Below, one piece after another: positions 7,571 to 14,704 of a stretch of DNA of 21,857 nt. Made by a program: the position numbers and the translations under genes. The notes under the pieces are model-generated. The model made no database searches. It saw nothing but the letters and a program-made list of their open reading frames with translations, and was not told the DNA's origin. Numbering within the stretch: the first letter of the stretch is position 1; each line of letters begins with the position of its first letter. Source of the stretch: Dehalococcoidia bacterium (GTDB lineage Bacteria > Chloroflexota > Dehalococcoidia > SZUA-161); NCBI GenBank assembly GCA_014859215.1, contig JACUUS010000016.1:1-21857 (forward strand), read 5' to 3'.

Positions 7571-8671
7571 ATGGCTGCTAAAGGTTCCCTGAACCTGGAG
7601 AACGAGGTCCTTAACCAGAGCCTGTGTACAAGCTGCGGAGCCTGCGTGAACATCTGCCCCTACATAAAGGTCGTCAAGGACAGGGTAGCGGTTGTCGAGC
7701 CCTGCGGTATTACCGACGGTCACTGTTACGACTACTGTCCTCGCACACCAACCGACATCTCCGAACTGGACCGAAAGCTATTCGGAAAGGAACGCTCCGA
7801 CAGTTCGCTGGGGTCGTACCGGCTCATAAGGATTGCGCAGGCAAAGAATGACATCCTCAGAGCGCGCGCTCAGTATGGAGGAGTCGTCTCGGGGCTGATC
7901 GGGTACGCACTGGATTCCGGCGCCGTCCAGAGCGCGATTATGGCCCGGCCGCTTGATTCAAACCTGATGCCGCATGCCGTCCTGGTCCGGGACGAATCCG
8001 AAGTTGTCAGTTGTTCAGGATCAAGCTACGTTCCCGCGTCGACACTCGCCGCGCTTAACCAGGTTATGAAGGAAGGTCACGATAACATAGGCATGGTCGC
8101 TCTTCCCTGCCAGGTGCTTGCTCTCAGGAAAATGCAGGCTTCCGGACATCAGCCTGCCGCGGATAGAGTGAACCTGGTGATCGGCCTCTTCTGCACCTGG
8201 GCCCTCAGCTACAAGGGCATAAAGGGATACCTGAGCGAAAAGGTCGATATCCCGTCGATCCGGCGCCTGGATATTCCTCCGCCTCCAGCCAACATCCTGC
8301 GCGTTATAACCAGCAGCGGCGACCTTGAGATGTCGCTGGACGATGTCAGGAAATTTGTCAAGCCGACCTGCGCTTTATGCTTCGACATGACATCGGAGTT
8401 CGCTGATATATCGGTGGGCATGGTGGAGGGCGTCAATGACTGGAACACGGTTATCGTGAGGACGCCGGCAGGGGAGAAGCTGTTCGACAGCGCACGCGAG
8501 GCAGGTATTGCCCATGTCGATGCACTCCAGGGGGAAAGGCTCGCTCACCTCAGAGAGGCATCCGCCCTGAAGAAGAAGAGGGCCATCGCCGGACTGATTG
8601 CCAGGTCGGGGAACGAGGACGATCTGCTCTATCTGCGGTTGAGCGAACGCGAACGGGCCGAATTCCGCTAG
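7571..8671 (+). CDS. FrhB/FdhB-family flavin and Fe-S protein
   Basis: This 366-residue protein resembles the beta subunit of F420-reducing hydrogenase and F420-dependent dehydrogenases. The N-terminus carries a ferredoxin-like site C19-x2-C22-x2-C25-x3-C29-P and a further cysteine set C45, C52, C56. The FrhB N- and C-terminal domains follow, with AQYGGVVSGLIGYAL, SCSGSSYVPAS, VALPCQVLALRKM, CTWALSYKG, PTCALCFDMTSEFADIS and GMVEGVNDWNTVIVR. Family members carry FAD and [4Fe-4S] clusters and move electrons between ferredoxin-like centres and a hydride carrier (F420, NAD(P)H or a partner enzyme). It sits 27 bases after the Tm-1 pair and 10 bases before iorA, so it is a likely electron partner of IorAB. 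Whether the host makes F420 cannot be told from this window. Confidence 0.88.
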   Translation: MAAKGSLNLENEVLNQSLCTSCGACVNICPYIKVVKDRVAVVEPCGITDGHCYDYCPRTPTDISELDRKLFGKERSDSSLGSYRLIRIAQAKNDILRARAQYGGVVSGLIGYALDSGAVQSAIMARPLDSNLMPHAVLVRDESEVVSCSGSSYVPASTLAALNQVMKEGHDNIGMVALPCQVLALRKMQASGHQPAADRVNLVIGLFCTWALSYKGIKGYLSEKVDIPSIRRLDIPPPPANILRVITSSGDLEMSLDDVRKFVKPTCALCFDMTSEFADISVGMVEGVNDWNTVIVRTPAGEKLFDSAREAGIAHVDALQGERLAHLREASALKKKRAIAGLIARSGNEDDLLYLRLSERERAEFR

Positions 8672-8681
8672 GAGAAGGGAT

Positions 8682-10586
8682 ATGCCTACAGTAGACTTGA
8701 ACCAACCCGGGAAGACCCTGCTCATGATGGGTAATGAAGCCATAGCTCGCGGCGCCGTCGAGGCGGGAGTTGATTTCGCGGCCGCTTATCCAGGGACTCC
8801 CTCCTCTGAGATCCTCGAAGCCCTTGCCCGTGTAGCGGACAAACTGGGGTTTTATGTCGAGTGGTCCACGAATGAGATGGTAGCGCTCCAGGCCGCCACC
8901 GCGGCTGCCTTCTCCGGGCTCAGGTCCCTCGTGGCTATGAAGCAGAACGGGGTCAATGTCTGTTCCGATTTCCTGATGGGGGTCAACCTGACGGGAATTA
9001 ACGGGGCGCTGGTGTTCATGGCTTGTGACGATCCGTCCGGAATATCCAGCAACAACGAAGAAGACAGCCGGAACTACGCGAGGTTTGCGGACCTTCCTCT
9101 CCTGGAGCCGGCCACGTTCCAGGAAGCCAAGGAAATGACGAGGTGGGCCTTTGAGGTCTCGGAAAAGCTGAAACTCCCATGCATGCTGAGAAGCGTTACC
9201 AGGCTTTCCCACAGCAGAGGGAACGTAACGCTCGGAGAGATCACGAGGGAGCAGCGGAGCGCCCGCTTCGAGGGCACTTTTGTCTCGGGAGCCTTCGTGC
9301 CTGCACAGCACGCTTTGCTGCATGCGAAACTGGAACAGGCGCGTGAACTGTTTGAAAACTCGGAATTCAATTTCTACGAGGGACCGGAGCAGGCGAAGTT
9401 CGTTATCGTAACCAGCGGAAGCGGACTAGTATACTCCCGGGAGGCCGTTTCCGGGCTCGGTCTCCAGGAGGAAGTGGGTATTCTCAAGCTGGGCACGACC
9501 TGGCCGCTGCCGGAGAAGTTCATTATAGACCACCTGCGGAATGCTGCCGAGGTGTTGGTCATCGAGGAAGTTGACCCCTTCCTGGAACAGAATATCAAGG
9601 TCCTGCTTGCTGAAGAGGTCAAAAACCTCGGTCCTATCGTGGTCCATGGTGCGAAGTCAGGGCATTGTCCCGCTTTCGGCGAGATCAACCAGGAGAAGGT
9701 CACGCGGGCTCTGGCTACGCTGAATGGACGCGAATACAAGACCAGAGATGAGGATTATGCCCAGAGAGCCAAACAGGCGCTGTTCGCTGTGCCTCCTCGA
9801 ATGCCCACCTTCTGCAGCGGCTGCCCGCACAGGGCCGCCATGTGGGCTATCAAGGCGGCCCTCAAGCTTGACGGCCGCAACGGTTTTGTTACGGGTGATA
9901 TCGGCTGCTACGCCCTGGGGGCAGGGCCGGCGGGCTACTGGCAAATAAAGACCCTCCACTGCATGGGCGGGGGAATCGGGCTGGCAAACGGCTTCGGCAA
10001 CCTGGGGCAATTTGGTTTCGATCAGCCCGTGATCGCCGTGTGCGGCGACTCCACCTTCTTCCATGCGGCGATTCCCGCCCTCATCAATGCCAGGTTCAAT
10101 AACAGCAGCCTCCTGATGGCCGTGCTTGACAACGGCGGAACGGCCATGACCGGTTTCCAGCCTCATCCCGGTTCCGGCTTCGACGCCAGGGGGAGAACCG
10201 CGCCGGTCATACTTATAGAGAATCTCTGCGAGGCGATCGGGGTCCCGGTGTTAGTAAGAGACCCATTTGAGGTCGAACAGTCTATCGAGGACGTCTATGA
10301 CATGCTCCAGGAGGACGGGGCAAAAGTAATAGTATTTCGAAGGAGATGCTTCCGCATCGAAGCAAAAGAGAACCTCCAGCAGAAATACGTCGTCGACCAG
10401 GCGAAATGCATCGGCGACGATTGCGGGTGCGCCCGTTTCTGCAGCAGGGTATTCAATTGCCCCGGCATAATCTGGGACCAGGAAGCAAAGAAGGCGGTGA
10501 TCGATGAAAACGTCTGTACCGGGTGCGGAGTTTGCGCTTCTCTGTGCCCGCAGGGGGCCATAGTCGCTCAGGGGGTGAAGTCATGA
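8682..10586 (+). CDS. iorA: Indolepyruvate ferredoxin oxidoreductase, alpha subunit
   Basis: This 634-residue subunit has the thiamine-diphosphate active site. With IorB it oxidatively decarboxylates aryl 2-oxo acids (indolepyruvate, phenylpyruvate and similar) to acyl-CoA, reducing ferredoxin. It opens with LLMMGNEAIARGAVEAGV and AAYPGTPSSEI, the pyruvate-oxidoreductase N-terminal domain. The central GDIGCYALGAGPAG and the ThDP motif beginning G455-D456-S457 and ending near DNGGTAMTG follow. Two Fe-S sites close the protein. The first has C576, C581, C583, C587 and C593-P, the stretched version seen in many IorA proteins. The second is classic, C612-x2-C615-x2-C618-x3-C622-P. Length is normal. 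The GGAGAAGGG site overlaps the previous stop. The stop overlaps the iorB start (ATGA), as expected for a heteromeric enzyme. Substrate range within 2-oxo acids is inferred. Confidence 0.95.
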   Translation: MPTVDLNQPGKTLLMMGNEAIARGAVEAGVDFAAAYPGTPSSEILEALARVADKLGFYVEWSTNEMVALQAATAAAFSGLRSLVAMKQNGVNVCSDFLMGVNLTGINGALVFMACDDPSGISSNNEEDSRNYARFADLPLLEPATFQEAKEMTRWAFEVSEKLKLPCMLRSVTRLSHSRGNVTLGEITREQRSARFEGTFVSGAFVPAQHALLHAKLEQARELFENSEFNFYEGPEQAKFVIVTSGSGLVYSREAVSGLGLQEEVGILKLGTTWPLPEKFIIDHLRNAAEVLVIEEVDPFLEQNIKVLLAEEVKNLGPIVVHGAKSGHCPAFGEINQEKVTRALATLNGREYKTRDEDYAQRAKQALFAVPPRMPTFCSGCPHRAAMWAIKAALKLDGRNGFVTGDIGCYALGAGPAGYWQIKTLHCMGGGIGLANGFGNLGQFGFDQPVIAVCGDSTFFHAAIPALINARFNNSSLLMAVLDNGGTAMTGFQPHPGSGFDARGRTAPVILIENLCEAIGVPVLVRDPFEVEQSIEDVYDMLQEDGAKVIVFRRRCFRIEAKENLQQKYVVDQAKCIGDDCGCARFCSRVFNCPGIIWDQEAKKAVIDENVCTGCGVCASLCPQGAIVAQGVKS

Positions 10587-11176
10587 ACCTGAAAAAGGAC
10601 CCGCTGAACCTGATAATCACCGGTGTCGGCGGACAGGGAAACGTTTTGGCATCGCAAATTGTCGCCACTGCGGGTATCAAGGCAGGCCTTTACGTGACTG
10701 TAGGGGAGACCTATGGCGCCTCCCAAAGAGGCGGCCCGGTTATGAGCCACGTGCGGTTTTCCCAAAAAGCCCAGCCCAGCCCCTTGATACCGGAAGGTCA
10801 GGCGGACGTCGTGGTCGGCCTGGAGCCTGCGGAGGCCCTGCGGGTCATTGCAGATTTTGGCAATCCCTCCACCAGGGTCATAGTCAATCCCCGACCGGTG
10901 TACCCTATCTGGGTCCTTTCAGGGCAGGCAAAATATCCGCCCGTCGAAGAAATTGTGGAGACCCTGGCGGGACTTGTGGAAAAGGTGGATGTTGTCCAGG
11001 CGAGCGAAAATCAGGCCGGGATGGGGGCAAACATGATCCTCCTTGGCGCTCTGGCAGGCTCAGGAATAGTACCGGTTTCGGCTGAATATTTCGAGGAGGC
11101 TATCAGGGAAATAGTCCCCCCTGTGGACCTTGCGTCCAACCTGGAGGCATTCAACAAGGGCAAGAGGGCCTTCTAG
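10583..11176 (+). CDS. iorB: Indolepyruvate ferredoxin oxidoreductase, beta subunit
   Basis: This 197-residue protein has the pyruvate/ketoisovalerate oxidoreductase gamma-domain fold. It has LIITGVGGQGNVLASQI near the N-terminus, the TYGASQRGGPVMSHVRFS segment, ADVVVGLEPAEALRV and the late MILLGALAGSG. It binds the CoA side of the reaction and completes the IorAB enzyme. The start ATG at 10583 shares four bases with the iorA stop; an upstream in-frame start at 10523 would read through the Fe-S part of iorA and lacks homology. This is the last gene of the operon. Its stop faces the convergent FAD oxidase 34 bases away. Confidence 0.94.
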   Translation: MNLKKDPLNLIITGVGGQGNVLASQIVATAGIKAGLYVTVGETYGASQRGGPVMSHVRFSQKAQPSPLIPEGQADVVVGLEPAEALRVIADFGNPSTRVIVNPRPVYPIWVLSGQAKYPPVEEIVETLAGLVEKVDVVQASENQAGMGANMILLGALAGSGIVPVSAEYFEEAIREIVPPVDLASNLEAFNKGKRAF

Positions 11177-11179
11177 CGC

Positions 11180-11209
11180 CGTGAATCCGCCCGTATGCCG
11201 GGAATCACG
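11180..11209. terminator. Weak hairpin between convergent genes
   Basis: CGTGA (11180-11184) can pair with TCACG (11205-11209), and a three-base TCC/GGA stem continues after one mismatch. It fills the 34-base gap between the iorB stop and the FAD oxidase stop. There is no T-run, so a role in termination is only a guess from position. Confidence 0.2.
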
Positions 11210-11210
11210 C

Positions 11211-12581
11211 CTACCCCAGGATGCACCCGGGATTGAGGATGCCGTTTGGATCGAATATCTGCTTTATGCCCCGCATGAGCGCGATCCTCTTCTCATCAAG
11301 GAACAGGTCCAGGTCAGGCGGCCTGGTCTTGCCCAGCCCGTGCTCTGCGGTCATTGTCCCCCCAAGTCGCAGGGCCTCTTCGTAGACAGCCCGTTTGACC
11401 TCCCTGACTTTACCTTCTCCGCTCAGTACAAGGTCCATGAGCAGCACCGGATGGAGGTTGCCGTCCCCGACGTGCCCGAGGGTCGGAATGGCGGTGCCGA
11501 AACGCTGCGCGACCGCATCTATGGCGTCCATGAATTCCCCGACGCTGGCCGGGGGCACGGCTACGTCAAGGGCATCCGCGAGAAACGCTTTCGCCGCAAG
11601 GTATGCATTACTTCTTATCTTCAAGATATCTGCCTGCTTCTTCTTGCTTTCACTGACCAGCGGCTCAAGACCGTTACATTCGCGGCAAATTCCTGACAAG
11701 CACGAGCATGCCGAGAGCATTTCATCTTCGCTGCTGCCTTCGACCACGATCATCAGGAAGGCATTGCCGGTTGCCGAAGGCCAACTCATGTTCAAATGTC
11801 CCGCGGAGCCCTCGGCTGTATTTCGGTCCATGTACTCGATGGCCAGCGGAACGATCCCGCTCTGGAGAATACGCGGGACGGCGCGAATCGCGTCGCGGCG
11901 GTCATGGAAGGGCACGAGCATAGTAGCGGAAGCAGCCGGACGGGGATACAGACGCAGGATTATTCGCGTGATTATGCCCAGCGTCCCCTCGCTGCCGATC
12001 AACAGGTGCATGATGCTGTACCCGGTGTTGTCCTTTATGAGCTTCCCCCCCAGGTTCAATATCTCACCGGTTGGCATCACTACTTCAATGCCTCTCACGT
12101 AATTTCTCATAACCCCGTATTTAACCGCCCGTGCGCCGCCGGCGTTGCATGCGACGAGTCCGCCTACCTGTGCGTTCTCGTCTCCCGGGTGTGGCGGGAA
12201 GAACAGGCCCTCCTCCTCAGCCTTGCGCTGTAATTCGCCCAGCGTGACCCCGGCTCCGACAACCGCCATAAGGTTATCACTGTCGAGGTCCACCTCTTTC
12301 ATTCTCTCGAGTGAAAGTACGATTCCGTCCCTGGTCGGGATCGCGCCGCCGCACAGTCCGGTACCGCCCCCGCGCGGGAATACGGGAATTCCGCCGTCAT
12401 TCGCCAGCTTCAACACCCTGCTCACTTCGGAAGCATTCGCAGGCTTGACCAGGACCACGTTGGCAGCTGCCTGGGGCTTGACCCCCGGAGCCGTCTCGTC
12501 CGTAAGATAGTCCACAAGTTTCTCCCGGTCCGTTACTACCCAGTTGCTCCCCGCGATCTGTGCAAGTTTGGCTGCTATCAT
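11211..12581 (-). CDS. GlcD-type FAD-linked oxidase (D-2-hydroxyacid dehydrogenase)
   Basis: This 456-residue protein of the vanillyl-alcohol-oxidase-like FAD family is related to glycolate oxidase GlcD, D-lactate dehydrogenase and D-2-hydroxyglutarate dehydrogenase. The FAD-binding domain has PRGGGTGLCGG (69-79), VGAGVTLGELQ, PGDENAQVGGLVACNAGG and GSEGTLGIIT. The C-terminal domain has GHVGDGNLH, AEHGLGKT (from 412) and the end QIFDPNGILNPG. It should oxidise a D-2-hydroxy acid to the 2-oxo acid. There is no fused Fe-S domain, so electrons must go to a separate carrier; the nearby Fe-S proteins are candidates. The ATG follows GAGGAGG. It has its own promoter at 12672-12644 and is convergent with iorB. 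The exact substrate is not determined. Confidence 0.92.
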   Translation of the reverse strand: MIAAKLAQIAGSNWVVTDREKLVDYLTDETAPGVKPQAAANVVLVKPANASEVSRVLKLANDGGIPVFPRGGGTGLCGGAIPTRDGIVLSLERMKEVDLDSDNLMAVVGAGVTLGELQRKAEEEGLFFPPHPGDENAQVGGLVACNAGGARAVKYGVMRNYVRGIEVVMPTGEILNLGGKLIKDNTGYSIMHLLIGSEGTLGIITRIILRLYPRPAASATMLVPFHDRRDAIRAVPRILQSGIVPLAIEYMDRNTAEGSAGHLNMSWPSATGNAFLMIVVEGSSEDEMLSACSCLSGICRECNGLEPLVSESKKKQADILKIRSNAYLAAKAFLADALDVAVPPASVGEFMDAIDAVAQRFGTAIPTLGHVGDGNLHPVLLMDLVLSGEGKVREVKRAVYEEALRLGGTMTAEHGLGKTRPPDLDLFLDEKRIALMRGIKQIFDPNGILNPGCILG

Positions 12582-12945
12582 CAGGGCCTCCTCGAGCGCT
12601 GTTCAGGTTCCAGACCCTCACGTATGTCGCCGGGTGTTGCCCGATTATAACCTGTGAAGTTTGAGTTGCCAAGCTTCCTACCCCACCCGGCCAGGCACAA
12701 AGAAAATACTCGCAAGGATGATCTTCTCTGCAGTCCATGCCTGCACCGGTTAGGCAATCCTCATAGCCCTCAATGGGGTGTCCAAACCCTATAGGACTAT
12801 CCCCACAGGCCTTCAGGAAATGCATAAACATAAGCAGTGGGTACACCATTTCTGTCGAGGACACCAGTGCTATCATTCTGCGTACAATGTCCAGACTATC
12901 TCTGCGACCTTCGCAAATGCTCATAAAGACTGAGAGGAGAAACCG
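12582..12945. other. 364-base divergent gap with promoter and inverted repeat
   Basis: The gap lies between the minus-strand FAD oxidase and the plus-strand flavoenzyme genes. It contains a strong leftward promoter (12644-12672). It also has an interrupted inverted repeat at 12774-12805, where TGGGG pairs with CCCCA and TCC with GGA around a ten-base loop. A TACAAT (12883-12888) on the plus strand lacks a matching -35. A minus-strand frame is open across the gap, but it has no ribosome site and runs on into the FAD oxidase gene, so it is not called. Confidence 0.5.
12644..12672 (-). promoter_or_regulatory. Sigma-70-type promoter for the FAD oxidase
   Basis: On the minus strand, TTGGCA (12672-12667, five of six) and a perfect TATAAT (12649-12644) are spaced by exactly 17 bases. 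The start would be near 12637, with a leader of about 56 bases ending in GAGGAGG. This supports transcription independent of the convergent operon. Confidence 0.7.
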
Positions 12946-14685
12946 ATGAGCAAAGAAGAAAGATACGATGTTGTAATAATAGGGGCAGGGCACAACGGCA
13001 CAACCACGGCGGCTTACCTGTCGAAGTGTGGACTGAGTGTTTGCCTGCTGGAGGACCGGCCGGAGTGTGGCGGTGCGCAGGAGACTTGCGAGCCGCGAGC
13101 CGGCATGCGTATTCAACCTCATGCCATCGCCAACTACGGAGGATCAGCCCCGGGCTGGGAGCAGCTGGAACTCTGGAAATACGGTTTCCGCATGGACTGG
13201 AAAGCTGGCGCTGATGTTCCACTGGACCTGAACAGGTTCATGCTCACTTCCGACGGCCTGTCCAAAGTGACTGACAAAGACAAGATGGGCTGGGGGAAGA
13301 TCTGCGGCATGCTTACCGATCCGCCATTTTTCAAGGACCTGATGCGCGCCAACTTCTGGTGCCCGCCGCATCCGCCCGGGGTCGAAGTTAACGAGCACAC
13401 TATACCGTACATGCAGGTCTACAAGCAGCACCAGCCGGATATGTGGACCAGGGAACTCCTCGAGATGACAATGTTCGACGTCATGGATGAGTACCTGGAG
13501 ACCGAACCTTTCAAAGTCAATCAGGCCTATATCGCACTGGTGTCCGGAGCCCATGGGCACATGGAAGGAGTGGCTATCCCGGCTGTTTGCAGTGTGGCGA
13601 CAGTCCTGCCGCCCGCCGTCGCCAATCCCGTTGCCCCGCGGGGAAATATCCACGGCTACTACCACGCACTCCTGCGCTGCGCCATCGCTCACGGCGCTGT
13701 GGTACGGACCTGCTGTCCGGTTGAAGAAATAATCATCGAGCACGGTCGGGCAATCGGAGTCCGGCTCAGAGACGACGCCACCTGGAGCGCCAAGAAAATC
13801 TGGGCGGATAAGGCAGTCATCAGTGCCGTACATATCAAGCCCACTTTTCTGGAAATGGTCGGACCGCGTCACCTGGACAAAGGTTTCCTTCAGCGAATCA
13901 AGGACCTGAGCCTCAAGGGAGGCAGCCTCTATATGACCCATTACCTGACAAGAGAACGCCTCCGCTTGCGCCCAAAATTCAGGAGGGAAGACTACCGGTA
14001 TGAAGACTACGGCTCTTTCATGGGCCCGTTTTTTCCTATGGACTCGCGACAAGTGTATTTCGACCATGTAGCGGATGTACTCGGCCATCAACGCAATCTC
14101 CGCATTCCTCCGGAAAAGGCCCTGTTTGGTATGGTTGCCGGCGAACTCTACGATCAAACGCATCCGCAATGCACACGTCCGGGACTCCATATCAACGGTC
14201 CCCAGTTCATGATGGTTCCCACGCCTGAATACAACATCGAGGGACTGGAAGCCATGGAAGATAAGAAGAAGTGGAATGAATATATGCGCGTGGCGCTGAG
14301 CCAGGTGGTCGAGAACCTTGACTACGACAATATCGTCGAAGTCCTTGGGGAATCCCCTCTCGAGCAGGAATTCCGCAATACGGGAATGCTGGGCGGCTCC
14401 TGGTACGGCATCAGGCATGACAGGGACCAGTGGTGGAACGAGCGTCCCTTGCCGGAACTGGCCCGCTATCGAACTCCCATTGAAAGGCTCTACCTGTCCC
14501 ATCAGTCGTCAGCGCATCCCGGCGGCCTCTGTCTAATGGCCGTTGGCTATAACCTGATGCACATTTTGATAGAGGACGGCATCGCCGAGCCCGGTGACTG
14601 GTGGTACGCTTCCCCATGGTACATTCCGGAAGACGGCAAAGTATCGGCCATACCAACCCGTCCGTCGTCAGTAGCAACTCGCTGA
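12946..14685 (+). CDS. Phytoene-desaturase-like FAD oxidoreductase, diverged copy
   Basis: This 579-residue flavoenzyme belongs to the phytoene dehydrogenase/carotene isomerase-related superfamily (COG1233-like). The N-terminal dinucleotide fold is clear (VVIIGAGHNG, 9-18, then LLEDRPECGG). Middle features are VANPVAPRGNIHGYYHAL and the FAD-contact strand KAVISAVHIKPTF. Near the end SSAHPGG (H524-G527) keeps the HPGG part of the family signature, but the following segment reads LCLMAVGYNLMHIL instead of the usual glycine-rich G..G.PG..AA, so FAD contacts or the active site have changed. The substrate is unknown; no other carotenoid gene is nearby, so carotenoid synthesis is doubtful. The ATG has a GAGAGGAGA site. 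A second, more canonical family member starts 19 bases downstream, which suggests a heteromeric pair. Confidence 0.85.
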   Translation: MSKEERYDVVIIGAGHNGTTTAAYLSKCGLSVCLLEDRPECGGAQETCEPRAGMRIQPHAIANYGGSAPGWEQLELWKYGFRMDWKAGADVPLDLNRFMLTSDGLSKVTDKDKMGWGKICGMLTDPPFFKDLMRANFWCPPHPPGVEVNEHTIPYMQVYKQHQPDMWTRELLEMTMFDVMDEYLETEPFKVNQAYIALVSGAHGHMEGVAIPAVCSVATVLPPAVANPVAPRGNIHGYYHALLRCAIAHGAVVRTCCPVEEIIIEHGRAIGVRLRDDATWSAKKIWADKAVISAVHIKPTFLEMVGPRHLDKGFLQRIKDLSLKGGSLYMTHYLTRERLRLRPKFRREDYRYEDYGSFMGPFFPMDSRQVYFDHVADVLGHQRNLRIPPEKALFGMVAGELYDQTHPQCTRPGLHINGPQFMMVPTPEYNIEGLEAMEDKKKWNEYMRVALSQVVENLDYDNIVEVLGESPLEQEFRNTGMLGGSWYGIRHDRDQWWNERPLPELARYRTPIERLYLSHQSSAHPGGLCLMAVGYNLMHILIEDGIAEPGDWWYASPWYIPEDGKVSAIPTRPSSVATR

Positions 14686-14704
14686 GGCAAGCAGGAGGAA
14701 TGAA

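Noticed and set aside
12397..13122. A 241-codon minus-strand open frame across the gap before the flavoenzyme genes
   Set aside because: It overlaps two well-supported genes in antisense at both ends, the plausible inner start at 12924 has no ribosome site, and the product has no recognisable domain.
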